A stretch of 64,000 nucleotides of DNA from Larkinella rosea (GCF_003858635.1 NZ_RQJO01000017.1:1-64000); one strand, 5' to 3'. Positions 43,093-53,182 are shown, numbered from the stretch's first letter. Notes: a model not told the origin generated them from the sequence alone. Made by a program: numbers and translations.

Positions 43093-45987
43093 TTATTCCT
43101 TCGGTTTGGTCGACGAAGCGCCCCCCAAGGCGGCCGGGGTTGTGGTGCCTTCCGCCATGGCCGGATTACCATCCTTATCGAGTTCGACCACTTCATACCC
43201 AAGTTTTTGCAACCCCGGTTTGATCGCGGTTTTATTTCCGACAACCGTAATAATCAGGTTATTGACCGGTAACCGCTTTTTAGCGATGGCGTCGATTTCT
43301 TTCTTCGTCATGTTTTTCAGAATCTGGCTCTGCTGTTCCGCGAAGTTGCCTGGCAGATCATACTCAATAACCTGGTTGAGGAAGTTAGCTTTCTGGAATG
43401 AGGTTTCGTAGCGCAACGCATCCCGCTGACCCACCGAACTTTTCAGGAACGCCAGCTCGGATTCCGTAATTCCGGTTTTGCCATAATTCGTAATTTCCTT
43501 CACGAACTCGACCACCGAACTATCCGTTGCCGCGGCTTTTACACCCGCCTGAGCGGTGAACGGTCCGGGTGTTTTGGTGCTGCTGAACGACGACCGGGCG
43601 CCGTAGGTCCAGCCTTTATCTTCGCGCAAATTCATGTTGATGCGGCTGTTGAATGCACCACCGAGAATATAATTGGCGAGACCGGTTTTGAAGTAATCAC
43701 CCGTTGCGTCGAAGGGCAGGTCGGTCAGATAACCAATCCGGATTTCCGATTGAGGCGCTTTGTCTTTGTCGATCAGGTAGATCCGGGTTTTGTCCACTTT
43801 CTTCGCGACACCCGGTTTGGGCAGGTCGACCGGTTTGGCGGGCCAGGTTTTCAGAAAACCGAGTTTCGGCAGGATAGCGGTTTTGTCGACATCGCCCACG
43901 ACCACGAGGCTCGTAACGGAAGGCGAGAAGTTCTGCTGGTAAAATGCCTTCACGTCGTCGAGCGTAATGTTGGCGACGGTTTTCGTCGTTCCGCTCGTCG
44001 GTACGGCGCGGATATCGTCGCCGTACAGCAATTTGTTATACGCTTTGTTGGCGATCACCACCGGTTGCGTGCTCTGGTTGGCGATCAGTTCGATCTGCTG
44101 CTTTTTCAGGCGCTCAAAATCTTCCGAAGCAAACCGGGGCCGGAATAATTTTTCTTCCACCAGCGCCAGCGTTGCGTCCAGGTTTTTGGTTAGTGTCGAA
44201 ACCGACACCTGAATATTTTCGGTGCTGGCGTAAATCTGGATGCTGCTGCCCAGTTTTTCGAGTTTCGCGTTGATCTCCTCGTTGCTGAAATTCTGCGTCG
44301 CTTCGTTCATTAAAGCCGCCGTGAGCTGGGCAATCCCGGCTTTCGATGGGTCTTTGGCCGAGAGCGTGTGGCCGCCTTTCACCGAAAACAACAGCGCCAC
44401 TTCGGGCACTTCGTCGTTTTTAGCACCGATCACTTTCAGGCCATTCGGCAGTTTATCCGTCCAGAACGGCGGCACTTTAATGGCCGGATTTGGGCCGGAA
44501 GCCGGTTTTTTGCTACGATCGAACGCATCTTTGGCTTTCACGTATTTCAGTCCGTCATAACCATAATCCGGCGCTTTGTAGCCCTCGGTCACGATGGTGT
44601 AGTTGTCGGGATGCGCCACGATTTCCTTCTGATCTTTCGGGTAAACCGTCAGAATGACGCCACTTTTGCCTTTAACATACTGGTTGTACACCCGCATGAT
44701 ATCCGCCTTCGTAACGTCCTGATAGCGTTTTATTTCCTTTGGCAGGTAATTGGGTGTTCCGACAAACGTCTGAAAAGAAGCCAGTTGGGAAACTTTGCCC
44801 GACACACTCGACAGGTAACTGATGATGTCGGCTTCGCGGGTGGCTTTGAATTGAACCAAATCGTCGTCGGTTACCCCGCGTTTTTCAAACTCAGCCAGGG
44901 TATTACGAACGATCGCTTCGGTGCTATCCAGCCGCATTTTCGGGAAAGGTAAAACCGTGAACGTAAACTGGCCGGCCAGCTCCTGCGCCGGGTGGTCCAC
45001 ACTGGCCTGAACGGCTTTCTCGGTTTTAACCAGATTTTTGTAAAACAAGGAGCTTTTGCCACCCCCCAGAATTTGGGCCAGGGCGTCGAGCGGAGCTTCG
45101 TCGGGGTGAAAACGCGGGACGGTGGGGTACACCATTCGCAGCATCGGAAACCGGACGTTGTCTTCGTACGAGACGTAGCGGTCTTTGTCCAGCACGGCGG
45201 GCGGAACAATCGTCTTGCTCACCGCCGGACCTTTCGGAATGCTGCCGAAATATTTCTCCGCCAGTTGGACCACCTGCTTCGGATCAACGTCGCCACCGAC
45301 GGTCAAAACCGCATTGTTGGGACCGTACCACCGCAGGAAAAAGTTCTTCAAGTCGTTGACATTCACCCGGTTCAGGTCTTCGATATACCCGATAGTGAGC
45401 CAGGAATAGGGGTGCCCGTACGGAAGCAGGTTCTTGGCAACGTACTCGCTGACCAAACCGTACGGCCGATTGTCGTAGTTCTGCCCCCGTTCGTTCTTCA
45501 CCGTCGCGCGTTGAATTTCAAATTTTTTCTGGGTAACGGCATCCAGCAGAAAGCCCATCCGGTCGGCTTCGAGCCAGAGCGCGCGCTCCAGCTGGTTGCT
45601 GGGCACGGTTTCGAAGTAGTTGGTGCGGTCGGCGTTGGTTGTACCGTTCAGCGTTCCTCCGGCTTCGGTCACGATCTTGAAATGTTCATCGTCTGCAACG
45701 TGGTCGGAACCCTGAAACATCATGTGTTCGAAAAAGTGCGCAAAACCGGATTTGCCGATTTCTTCCCGCGCGGAACCCACGTGGTAGGTCACATCCACGT
45801 GAACGATCGGATCGGAATGGTCTTCGTGAACAACCAGCGTCAGACCGTTGGGTAAAATGTATTTTTGGTAGGGGATCAGTAATTCACCGTTTTTTCGGGT
45901 TACGGTTTCCACAAGTTTGGCCTGAGAGAAAGCCAGATGAGTGGATAAAAGGCTTAGAAGCCCAAGGCAATAGCTTATTTTTTTCAT
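43093..45987 (-). CDS. M16-family (insulinase-type) zinc metallopeptidase
   Basis: 964 residues with a signal peptide (YCLGLLSLLSTHLAFSQ), so periplasmic. The N-terminal half has the inverted zinc motif HxxEH (FAHFFEHMMFQGS). A second, inactive-type M16 domain follows (about 500-930; LLFSVKGGHTLSAKDPSKAG, GDVDKTAILPKLGFL and YILGGAFNSRINMNLREDKG). The two halves form the clamshell typical of M16B proteases fused in one chain. Substrates are probably peptides. The last 25 residues are Gly/Ala/Thr-rich. It is a single-gene unit with its own terminator. Confidence 0.94.
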   Translation of the reverse strand: MKKISYCLGLLSLLSTHLAFSQAKLVETVTRKNGELLIPYQKYILPNGLTLVVHEDHSDPIVHVDVTYHVGSAREEIGKSGFAHFFEHMMFQGSDHVADDEHFKIVTEAGGTLNGTTNADRTNYFETVPSNQLERALWLEADRMGFLLDAVTQKKFEIQRATVKNERGQNYDNRPYGLVSEYVAKNLLPYGHPYSWLTIGYIEDLNRVNVNDLKNFFLRWYGPNNAVLTVGGDVDPKQVVQLAEKYFGSIPKGPAVSKTIVPPAVLDKDRYVSYEDNVRFPMLRMVYPTVPRFHPDEAPLDALAQILGGGKSSLFYKNLVKTEKAVQASVDHPAQELAGQFTFTVLPFPKMRLDSTEAIVRNTLAEFEKRGVTDDDLVQFKATREADIISYLSSVSGKVSQLASFQTFVGTPNYLPKEIKRYQDVTKADIMRVYNQYVKGKSGVILTVYPKDQKEIVAHPDNYTIVTEGYKAPDYGYDGLKYVKAKDAFDRSKKPASGPNPAIKVPPFWTDKLPNGLKVIGAKNDEVPEVALLFSVKGGHTLSAKDPSKAGIAQLTAALMNEATQNFSNEEINAKLEKLGSSIQIYASTENIQVSVSTLTKNLDATLALVEEKLFRPRFASEDFERLKKQQIELIANQSTQPVVIANKAYNKLLYGDDIRAVPTSGTTKTVANITLDDVKAFYQQNFSPSVTSLVVVGDVDKTAILPKLGFLKTWPAKPVDLPKPGVAKKVDKTRIYLIDKDKAPQSEIRIGYLTDLPFDATGDYFKTGLANYILGGAFNSRINMNLREDKGWTYGARSSFSSTKTPGPFTAQAGVKAAATDSSVVEFVKEITNYGKTGITESELAFLKSSVGQRDALRYETSFQKANFLNQVIEYDLPGNFAEQQSQILKNMTKKEIDAIAKKRLPVNNLIITVVGNKTAIKPGLQKLGYEVVELDKDGNPAMAEGTTTPAALGGASSTKPKE

Positions 45988-46049
45988 TGTATAGGCTGAT
46001 GAAACTATACAAAGAAACCAGAATATATGCAGGATTGAAAGTGCAGTTC

Positions 46050-46760
46050 CTATTTAAGCGTGCTCATTCCGCCATCGACGCCCAAAATCTGGCCGGTGAC
46101 CCAGCCGGATTCATCCGACAGTAAAAAGGTAACCATACCGGCAATATCGATGGGTGTGCCAATGCGGCCCAGCGGATGTCGCTTCCCGGCTGCTTCGATT
46201 CGGTTGGGCGATACCAACCCGACCGATTGTGCCAATGGTGTATCGGTGAGCGAAGGAGCAACGGCATTGAACCGAATGCCGTAGGGCGCATATTCGGCGG
46301 CCAGTGATTTTGTAAGTCCTTCGACGGCCGATTTCGACACGCTGACCGACGAATGAAGCCCGAAGCCGAGTTGGGCTGCTACGGTGCTGAACATCACGAC
46401 ACTGGCCGATTTCGACTGGATGAGGGCAGGGATGACGGTTTTCAGGATGGCAATAGCACCCAACACGTTCAGGGTAAAATCTTCCTGAAAATGTTCGGGC
46501 GTCAACCGGCCAAAAGCGGCCAGCCGAATACTTCCCGGCGCATACACCAGGCCGTGCAGGGTAGGCGGTAGTGCACTCAGATTGGCCTCGCCGGGCTGGG
46601 TGGCGTCCCACATTACATGCGTGGATTGGAGTCCGTCGGGTTGTCGCCGACCCGCCGTAAACAACGTTGCGCCTTCCGACTGAAGCTGCCGGGCGGTGGC
46701 CTGACCAATGCCGGACGACGCGCCGACAATCAGAATATTTTTTCCATTGAATCTGCTCAT
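46050..46760 (-). CDS. SDR-family protein without the catalytic tyrosine
   Basis: 236 residues from ATG 46760 (46769 also possible). The Rossmann motif VGASSGIG and LSDESGWVTGQILGVDGG are intact. At the active site the YxxxK pattern reads VSVSK, so the tyrosine is replaced by valine. This fits a Bacteroidota SDR subfamily whose members, from memory, share the replacement. The protein may bind a nucleotide without classical dehydrogenase chemistry. It is divergent from rhaT, with a 323-nt gap. Confidence 0.82.
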   Translation of the reverse strand: MSRFNGKNILIVGASSGIGQATARQLQSEGATLFTAGRRQPDGLQSTHVMWDATQPGEANLSALPPTLHGLVYAPGSIRLAAFGRLTPEHFQEDFTLNVLGAIAILKTVIPALIQSKSASVVMFSTVAAQLGFGLHSSVSVSKSAVEGLTKSLAAEYAPYGIRFNAVAPSLTDTPLAQSVGLVSPNRIEAAGKRHPLGRIGTPIDIAGMVTFLLSDESGWVTGQILGVDGGMSTLK

Positions 46761-46839
46761 GTCCTGCAAACGCGGTGTGGAACCGTGTGGTTAGAAAAAA
46801 AGAAGATTTTTTGAAAAATTGTCGGTGACGTAAAACAAA

Positions 46840-46869
46840 ATAAGCCCATTAGAAATCTAGTGGGCTTAT
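46840..46869 (-). terminator. Orphan hairpin with T-run in a divergent intergenic region
   Basis: ATAAGCCCATTAG and CTAGTGGGCTTAT form a 13-bp stem (one G-T pair) with a 4-nt loop. On the minus strand it is followed by TTTTGTTTT. Both neighbouring genes start, rather than end, here, so it does not terminate either. The rest of the 323-nt gap (46761-47083) is AT-rich on the SDR side and shows no coding sequence; the hairpin could end a small RNA transcribed leftward. Confidence 0.45.
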
Positions 46870-47083
46870 CCTACTAACCTATGATGAAATAGTATTCTAC
46901 GATTCAAAATTAGTATCTTAAAGTGATCTAACTATACCGTGCTGTCATGCTTTACAAAAATAGTTGGGTTATTTTTAAGTAATTTTATCGTTAGACCCGG
47001 CGGTTTTTCCGCTTTGTCGTTCAGGAGAGGGCAGGAAGGTCATTCTCGGGAAACTACACAGATTTGTTGAAAAATCACTATAC

Positions 47084-48121
47084 ATGGCTGTCATTTGGGG
47101 AGTTGTCTTGCATGCGCTCGGAGGATTTGCTTCCGGCAGTTTTTATTTACCCTATAAAAAAGTAGAAAGCTGGTCGTGGGAAAGTTACTGGCTCGTGGGC
47201 GGTATTTTCTCGTGGGTATTTGCGCCACTGGTTTTCGGTCTGATTACCGTGCCGAATCTGTTCGAGGTATTGGCGGCAGCACCGACTGAAACCAAATGGT
47301 GGGCCTATTTCTGGGGCGTCCTCTGGGGCTTCGGCGGTTTGACATTCGGCCTGACGATGCGGTATCTGGGCTTATCGCTTGGAATGGCCGTGGTTTTAGG
47401 GCTTTGTGCGGTTTTCGGCACCGTGGTGCCGCCCATCTGGCAGGGACAGTTCGGCACGCTGATGAGTACACTCTCGGGTCAAATCATCATTCTGGGCTTA
47501 GCGGTTTGTGTGCTCGGCATTTCCATCAGTGGCATCGCCGGAATGATGAAGGAAAAATCGATGACGGATGAACAGAAGAAGGAAACCATCGCCGAGTTTG
47601 ACCTGAAGAAAGGGATTCTGGTAGCGGTTTTTTCCGGCATTATGAGCGCCTGCTTTTCGTTTGGACTGACGGCGGGACAGCCCATCGCCGAACTGGCCGT
47701 ACAGAACGGCACGGATCCGCTTTACATGAACAACGCCCCGCTGGTGTTTATTTTGCTGGGCGGATTAACTACCAACGCGATCTGGTGTATCTATCTGAAT
47801 ATCAAGAATAAAACCTATACGGATTACGGAAACGTCACCGCGCCCGCGTTGAAAAACATTATTTTCTGTGCGCTGGCGGGCGTAACCTGGTACCTGCAAT
47901 TCTTTTTCTACGGCATGGGCGACAGCAAAATGGGCGAATACCGGTTTTCGGGCTGGACGCTTCACATGGCGTTCATCATCGCCTTCAGTAGCTTCTGGGG
48001 GCTGTACCTCCACGAGTGGCGGGGTGCGAACCGGCAAACCATGCGAACGATCACGATCGGAATTGCCACCGTCGTTTTTTCAACCGTTGTGGTCGGTATC
48101 GGGAATTATCTGGCGGAATAA
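47084..48121 (+). CDS. rhaT: L-rhamnose/proton symporter RhaT
   Basis: 345 residues with ten membrane segments and the RhaT hallmarks [21 protein letters not shown]-like start, [33 protein letters not shown] and [28 protein letters not shown]. It imports L-rhamnose (and possibly L-lyxose) with a proton. The catabolic enzymes lie 18 kb to the left. It is followed after 7 nt by a phosphodiesterase-like gene, probably in one transcript. Confidence 0.93.
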   Translation: MAVIWGVVLHALGGFASGSFYLPYKKVESWSWESYWLVGGIFSWVFAPLVFGLITVPNLFEVLAAAPTETKWWAYFWGVLWGFGGLTFGLTMRYLGLSLGMAVVLGLCAVFGTVVPPIWQGQFGTLMSTLSGQIIILGLAVCVLGISISGIAGMMKEKSMTDEQKKETIAEFDLKKGILVAVFSGIMSACFSFGLTAGQPIAELAVQNGTDPLYMNNAPLVFILLGGLTTNAIWCIYLNIKNKTYTDYGNVTAPALKNIIFCALAGVTWYLQFFFYGMGDSKMGEYRFSGWTLHMAFIIAFSSFWGLYLHEWRGANRQTMRTITIGIATVVFSTVVVGIGNYLAE

Positions 48122-48128
48122 AAACCGT

Positions 48129-49373
48129 ATGAACAGCCGAGTCTGGTATTTTCTGCTCCTTGCTATCGGTTTTTTCGGTACGTTTCCAAGCCGTGGACAG
48201 TCGGATAAACGCAAGGCGTTGTTCGTCATTGTCGACGGGATTCCGGCGGATGTGATCGAGAAACTGGCGAAACCGAATCTGGACGCCATTGCAAGAGAAG
48301 GCGGTTACGTCCGGGCGTATGTGGGCGGTCAGAAAGGGACCTATTCGCAAACGCCGACCATTTCGGCAGTGGGCTACAACAGTTTACTGACCGGCACCTG
48401 GGTCAACAAACACAACGTCTGGGATAACGACATCAAAGACCCGAATTACCAGTACTGGACCCTATTCCGGTTTTTCGAAATGCAGTATCCGCAGAAGAAA
48501 ACCGCCGTTTTTTCGACCTGGCTCGACAACCGGACCAAACTGGTAGGAGAGGGACTTCCGGCCACCGGCCAGTTGCGTCTGGACTATTCGTTCGATGGTT
48601 TTGAGCTGGATACGCTCCATTTTCCGCACGACAAGGACAAGGAATACATTCACAGAATTGACGAAAAGGTCGTCGACGAAGCCGCTGCGTACATTCGACA
48701 GGAAAGCCCGGATTTGTCGTGGGTGTATCTGGAATTTACCGACGACATGGGGCACCGATACGGCGACAGCGAGCGGTTTTACCAGGCCATCCGCACGATG
48801 GACGACCAGATGGGGCGGTTGTGGAAAGCCGTTCAATACCGGCAGAAAACGTTCGGCGAAGACTGGCAGGTGTTCATCACCACCGACCACGGTCGTAGTG
48901 CCGACACCGGTAAGAACCACGGCGGCCAGTCGGATCGGGAGCGGAGTACGTGGATGGTCACGAATGCGAAAAGCCTGAATCCGTATTTCCGAAACGGAAC
49001 GCCCGGCATTGTCGATATCATGCCGACGCTCGCCCGGCATCTGGACGTTACGATTCCCAAAGAACAGGCTTTTGAAATCGACGGGATTCCACTGACCGGA
49101 AAACTGTCGATCACCCATCCGACGGCGAAAAAAGAAGCCGGTAAAATTGCGCTAAGCTGGAAAGCTGCCGACGCCGAAGGCACCGTCAAAGTCTGGCTCT
49201 CGACGACCAATCACTTCGAAACCGGCCAGCGCGACCGGTATTTGCTCATGGACGAATTGCCCGTCAACGCCGAAAAAGCCGTCATCGACGTGTCGAAATT
49301 GCCGACCGGTTTTTACAAAATTGTATTGCAGGGACGCTATAACAGCCTGAATCGCTGGATTGTGGAGAAATAA
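48129..49373 (+). CDS. Secreted alkaline phosphatase-like phosphodiesterase
   Basis: 414 residues from ATG 48129. Signal peptide [18 protein letters not shown], then the type I phosphodiesterase/nucleotide pyrophosphatase fold: [19 protein letters not shown] (metal aspartate), [16 protein letters not shown] (nucleophile threonine or serine region), [11 protein letters not shown] and [21 protein letters not shown]-terminal beta domain (about 350-414) of unknown role. It cleaves phosphate diesters in the periplasm; substrate unknown. Seven nt behind rhaT. Confidence 0.87.
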   Translation: MNSRVWYFLLLAIGFFGTFPSRGQSDKRKALFVIVDGIPADVIEKLAKPNLDAIAREGGYVRAYVGGQKGTYSQTPTISAVGYNSLLTGTWVNKHNVWDNDIKDPNYQYWTLFRFFEMQYPQKKTAVFSTWLDNRTKLVGEGLPATGQLRLDYSFDGFELDTLHFPHDKDKEYIHRIDEKVVDEAAAYIRQESPDLSWVYLEFTDDMGHRYGDSERFYQAIRTMDDQMGRLWKAVQYRQKTFGEDWQVFITTDHGRSADTGKNHGGQSDRERSTWMVTNAKSLNPYFRNGTPGIVDIMPTLARHLDVTIPKEQAFEIDGIPLTGKLSITHPTAKKEAGKIALSWKAADAEGTVKVWLSTTNHFETGQRDRYLLMDELPVNAEKAVIDVSKLPTGFYKIVLQGRYNSLNRWIVEK

Positions 49374-49419
49374 AAAACAATCCCGGCAGATGAGCGAGTC
49401 ACTTGCCGGGATTGTTTTT
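49373..49419. terminator. Bidirectional terminator between convergent genes
   Basis: A perfect 16-bp stem (AAAAACAATCCCGGCA at 49373-49388 with its complement at 49404-49419) around a 15-nt loop, flanked by A and T runs. It serves both the phosphodiesterase gene and the GMC gene, whose stop is at 49423. Confidence 0.85.
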
Positions 49420-49422
49420 CGC

Positions 49423-51141
49423 TTACAAATTCTTCTTTTTCAATTCATTAACCGCATGATTGGCCGCCCGTGCCGTGATCGCCATGAAGGTCAGCGACGG
49501 GTTTTGGGTGGAGGTAGACGTCATGCAGGCACCATCAGTGACGAAGACGTTTTTGCAGTTGTGAAACTGGTTCCACTTGTTGAGCAGCGACGTTTTCGGA
49601 TCTTTGCCCATCCGGACACCCCCCATTTCGTGAATGTCCAGTCCCGGCGCTTTGTCGGGTTTGTCGTGCGTCTGGATGTTCGTAAAACCGGCCAGCGTCA
49701 GCATTTCGGTCATCTGAGTATGAAAATCCTGAATCATCTTTTCGTCGTTGTCGTCGTACCCCACCGACACCCGCAGCAGCGGAATGCCCCAGTCGTCGGT
49801 TTGCGTTGAATCCAGCATTACGGTACTCGCTTCTTTGGGAATGGTTTCACCCATCATGTGCGAACCGACGCGCCAGTTGCCGTACTTCCGGTTGAAAAGA
49901 CTCGTTTTTAATTCTTCGCCAATGCCCGCGGTATCGGCCCCGTTGATCCGGCTTCCGCTAAAACCGGCGGCATACCCGCGCAGAAAGTCCGTTTCCTGCT
50001 TGAAAACGTTGCGGAACCGCGGAATGTAACTGCCGTTTGGCCGGATTCCTTCGGTGGTTTTATCAAGTAAGCCTTCGTACTCGGCGGAAATGGTTGTTCG
50101 GAAATTATGGAAAGCCATGTATTTGCCCAGTAAGCCATTGTCATTTCCCAAGCCGTTCGGAAACCGGTTTGATTTGGAATTGAGCAGGATCAGGTTGGAG
50201 TTCAGGCAGGCGGCATTGACGAAAATGATTTTGGCATAATACTCGGTCGCCTGTTTCGTGTGCGCATCGATCACCCGTACGCCCGAAGCTTTGTTTTTCT
50301 TCTCGTCAAATAGAATCGAATGCACGACCGAATCGGGCCGTAACGTCATTTTTCCGGTTTTAGCCGCCCACGGCAGCGTCGAAGAATTGCTGCTGAAATA
50401 ACCGCCGAACGGACAACCGCGCTGGCACAAATTCCGATTCTGGCACTGCCCGCGTCCCTGTTTCAGGTGAATTTCTTTGGGTTGCGTCAGGTGCGCACAA
50501 CGTCCGATCACGATGGGCCTGGCGCCTTTGTAGTGCATCGCCATCTGGTCGGTGAAATGCTTCTCGACGCACGATTGCTCGTGGGGAGGAAGAAACTCGC
50601 CGTCCGGTAATTGAGCCAGGCCGTCCTTGTTTCCGGCCACGCCGATAAACTTCTCGACGTGGCTGTACCAGGGCGCAATATCGCCGTAACCAATGGGCCA
50701 TTCGACGGCAAAACCGTCGCGGGCCGGGCCGTCAAAATCGTACTGCGACCACCGCTGGGTACCCCTCGCCCACATCAGCGATTTTCCGCCGACCTGATAG
50801 CCGCGAATCCAGTCGAACGGTTTATCCTGAATATAGGGATGTTCGGCATCTTTGACAAAGAAATGGGCCGCGTCCTCGTTGAACGCGTAACACCGGCTGG
50901 CAATCGGATTGGCGTCTTTCAGCGCCTTCGGAATCTGCCCCAGGTGGTCAAATTCCCAGGGATTCATCAGGGTCGTCGGGTAATCGGTGACGTGTTTGAC
51001 ATCGCGGCCGCGTTCCAGAACAAGTGTACGTAATCCCTTATCGCAAAGCTCTTTAGCTGCCCAGCCTCCGCTGATGCCCGAGCCAATGACAATGGCGTCG
51101 AAGGTGCGGTCCTTGACCGAATCAATATTGAAGTATGACAT
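49423..51141 (-). CDS. GMC-family oxidoreductase (flavoprotein)
   Basis: 572 residues. FAD-binding Rossmann IVIGSGISGGWAAKELC, then a substrate domain and a C-terminal GMC_oxred_C domain with MGGVRMGKDPKTS, NVFVTDGACMTSTSTQNPS and LTFMAITARAANHAV. A C-x-x-x-x-x-C-x-x-x-C stretch (CQNRNLCQRGCPFGGYFSSN) is typical of the gluconate 2-dehydrogenase large-subunit group. Substrate unknown. The partner small subunit lies 12 nt upstream in the same operon. Confidence 0.9.
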   Translation of the reverse strand: MSYFNIDSVKDRTFDAIVIGSGISGGWAAKELCDKGLRTLVLERGRDVKHVTDYPTTLMNPWEFDHLGQIPKALKDANPIASRCYAFNEDAAHFFVKDAEHPYIQDKPFDWIRGYQVGGKSLMWARGTQRWSQYDFDGPARDGFAVEWPIGYGDIAPWYSHVEKFIGVAGNKDGLAQLPDGEFLPPHEQSCVEKHFTDQMAMHYKGARPIVIGRCAHLTQPKEIHLKQGRGQCQNRNLCQRGCPFGGYFSSNSSTLPWAAKTGKMTLRPDSVVHSILFDEKKNKASGVRVIDAHTKQATEYYAKIIFVNAACLNSNLILLNSKSNRFPNGLGNDNGLLGKYMAFHNFRTTISAEYEGLLDKTTEGIRPNGSYIPRFRNVFKQETDFLRGYAAGFSGSRINGADTAGIGEELKTSLFNRKYGNWRVGSHMMGETIPKEASTVMLDSTQTDDWGIPLLRVSVGYDDNDEKMIQDFHTQMTEMLTLAGFTNIQTHDKPDKAPGLDIHEMGGVRMGKDPKTSLLNKWNQFHNCKNVFVTDGACMTSTSTQNPSLTFMAITARAANHAVNELKKKNL

Positions 51142-51153
51142 GAGTAGGAGAAA

Positions 51154-51675
51154 TCAGTTGGTGATGACGTTCACGCAGCCGTGGTAAAAACCGGGTGCCA
51201 TCACGTATTTCTGAACGTTGACCAGGTAATATTCCGAGTTGGTGTAGCCCCGGATGGTCAGCCCTTTGACCAGATTGGCAAATTGCTGCGTGGCCGGTTC
51301 GACGGAAGCTCCCATCTGCCGCAGCAAGTCGGTACGCTGGAGAGTGTCGCAGGATACGAACGGTTTGGTGTAGGCTTGCCGGGCGAGTTCGTCGGTTTTG
51401 GCCAGCCCTGCTTTCAGCAAATCCTGCGCCGACAGATCGTAGCAATCGTTGAGCATGCGCAAAATAAACTGGTGTACTTTCAGGGATTTGGCCCCCGGCG
51501 TGGTGGTTTCCGGAATGAACGTTTCGACCAGTTCGGCCAGCATTTCTTCCTCCGCCAGTGATCCGTAGGAAGTTTGCCCAACGGTTTCGGGTGTCCAGCC
51601 AGCGGCCCAGGAGGGGAGCGCGGCTATCGTTCCGGCAGTCACCAACAGACTCTTTAGTGCGTTACGGCGTTTCAT
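51154..51675 (-). CDS. Gluconate 2-dehydrogenase subunit 3-type protein (Tat-exported)
   Basis: 173 residues from ATG 51675. It begins with a twin-arginine signal (MKRRNALKSLLVTAGTIAAL), so it is exported folded with its GMC partner. The body has the family pattern MLAELVETFIPETTTPGAKSLKVHQF. Second part of a periplasmic dehydrogenase whose electrons would leave through a cytochrome; none is encoded beside it. Confidence 0.86.
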   Translation of the reverse strand: MKRRNALKSLLVTAGTIAALPSWAAGWTPETVGQTSYGSLAEEEMLAELVETFIPETTTPGAKSLKVHQFILRMLNDCYDLSAQDLLKAGLAKTDELARQAYTKPFVSCDTLQRTDLLRQMGASVEPATQQFANLVKGLTIRGYTNSEYYLVNVQKYVMAPGFYHGCVNVITN

Positions 51676-51823
51676 TTTTTGCAGGTTAGTTAGCACTAAA
51701 TTACGGAACACTTTTCGTTAATCCGCGTTGTCCGGTATTTTTTGCCCGAAAAACCGCCTGCTGACCTTTAAACAGAAATGTGTATCTTCGTGATGGCCGG
51801 GTAAGGGCCCCTCTTAGTTTTGT

Positions 51824-53182
51824 ATGGGTGGTGATGCAGTTTTGTTTCTTTACGTTGGTTCGGTGGGGGCGATTTTCCTGCTGAACGCGTTTCAGTGGAG
51901 TTTTTCCCGTGACTGGATTTACGGCCTGTTTACCCTGCAGACGTTCATCTGGTTTGCTTACTCACTACTCCAGCGGTTGTTCCTCTCCAACGAGACCCTG
52001 ACAACGGCTGATTACATGACAATCCATTCGACGGTGCATGGCCTGGCGCAGCTTGCGTACCTGGAGCTGGTGTATCGGCTGTTCAAGGTTGAAAACCGCC
52101 ATCCCGGATTGCGACGCTGGTTTCGCTGCAGCCAGTTGATCGCCATTCTTTATCCGCTGACGGACGTTGCCCTGTTGCTTTACACCAACAAGGCGTGGCA
52201 GGCTACCTCGCTCAGTTTCGTTATTTCGACTTGTTACTGGATATTGCTGATAGGAAACTGCCTCTTGGGCATCTGGGTGGCTGCCCGGCGTCAGAATGCG
52301 GTTGGGTGGTTTTTTATGGCGGGTAGTTTTCTTTTGTTGTTGCACGAAACCAACTCGCTGGGCAATTACATTGGCCCCTTTTATCCGACGCCAACGACCG
52401 AATCGGGCATCAACCTGGCGAAACAGATTCTGGGCGGTGGCTTGATCCTCGAACTGATGTGTTTCTCACTGGCGCTGGTGTTACGTCAACGTCAGATTGC
52501 GGTGGCTCAGGCCGTGGAGCAAACACAACTGGAAGCCAAATTGGTGCAGGAACGGCTGGAAGCTGAATTAGTGCAGGAACGGCTTGAAAAGGAAAAAGCC
52601 GATGTGCAGCTCCGGGCGATGCAGGCGCAGGTCAATCCGCATTTTCTGTTCAACAGCCTCAATTCGCTGTCGTCGCTGATCGACGACGATCCGCAGCGGG
52701 CGGGCCGGTTTGTCGATCAGCTGAGCATTGTTTACCGGTATTTACTGCGCGCCAACGAGCAGCCTCTGACCACGCTGGCGAACGAACTCGACTTTATCCA
52801 GTCGTATTTTCACCTGTTAAAAACCCGCCACGGCGACGGCCTGACCGTCAATCTTCAGGTAAATGCCGACGATCTGGCGCAGTTGCTGCCACCCCTGACG
52901 CTCCAGTTGCTGGTCGAAAATGCCGTCAAACACAACGTCATCTCCTCCCGCCGACCGCTGTCGATTGAAATCCGCAGCGACGGAACCGGGCAACTCACCG
53001 TGCGTAACAACCTGCAACGCAAAACCACCCGTGTCTTTTCCAACGGCGTGGGCCTGGCCACCATTGCAACGCATTACCAGAAACTCCGCCAACCCGCTCC
53101 GGTGATCACCGAAGAAAACGGCCAGTTTGCCATTACGCTGCCGTTGATTGCGGCTTCGACGGATCTGGCGGAAGTGGAGTGA
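51824..53182 (+). CDS. LytS/YehU-type sensor histidine kinase, orphan
   Basis: 452 residues. Six to seven N-terminal membrane helices (about 5-215) and a coiled-coil linker with a duplicated LVQERLEAEL unit precede a His_kinase domain: the phospho-acceptor box QAQVNPHFLFNSLNSLSSLI, then N-box LVENAVKHN and a short GVGL G-box. A LytTR-type response regulator, the usual partner, is not beside it; the next gene is convergent 1 nt away. No clear promoter; a TATCTTCG box at 51783 is a weak candidate. Confidence 0.9.
   Translation: MGGDAVLFLYVGSVGAIFLLNAFQWSFSRDWIYGLFTLQTFIWFAYSLLQRLFLSNETLTTADYMTIHSTVHGLAQLAYLELVYRLFKVENRHPGLRRWFRCSQLIAILYPLTDVALLLYTNKAWQATSLSFVISTCYWILLIGNCLLGIWVAARRQNAVGWFFMAGSFLLLLHETNSLGNYIGPFYPTPTTESGINLAKQILGGGLILELMCFSLALVLRQRQIAVAQAVEQTQLEAKLVQERLEAELVQERLEKEKADVQLRAMQAQVNPHFLFNSLNSLSSLIDDDPQRAGRFVDQLSIVYRYLLRANEQPLTTLANELDFIQSYFHLLKTRHGDGLTVNLQVNADDLAQLLPPLTLQLLVENAVKHNVISSRRPLSIEIRSDGTGQLTVRNNLQRKTTRVFSNGVGLATIATHYQKLRQPAPVITEENGQFAITLPLIAASTDLAEVE

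Noticed and set aside
44368-45855. Long plus-strand frames (194 and 287 codons) inside the M16 peptidase gene.
   Set aside because: The minus strand carries the intact HxxEH peptidase through the whole stretch; the plus-strand products show no recognisable domain or signal.
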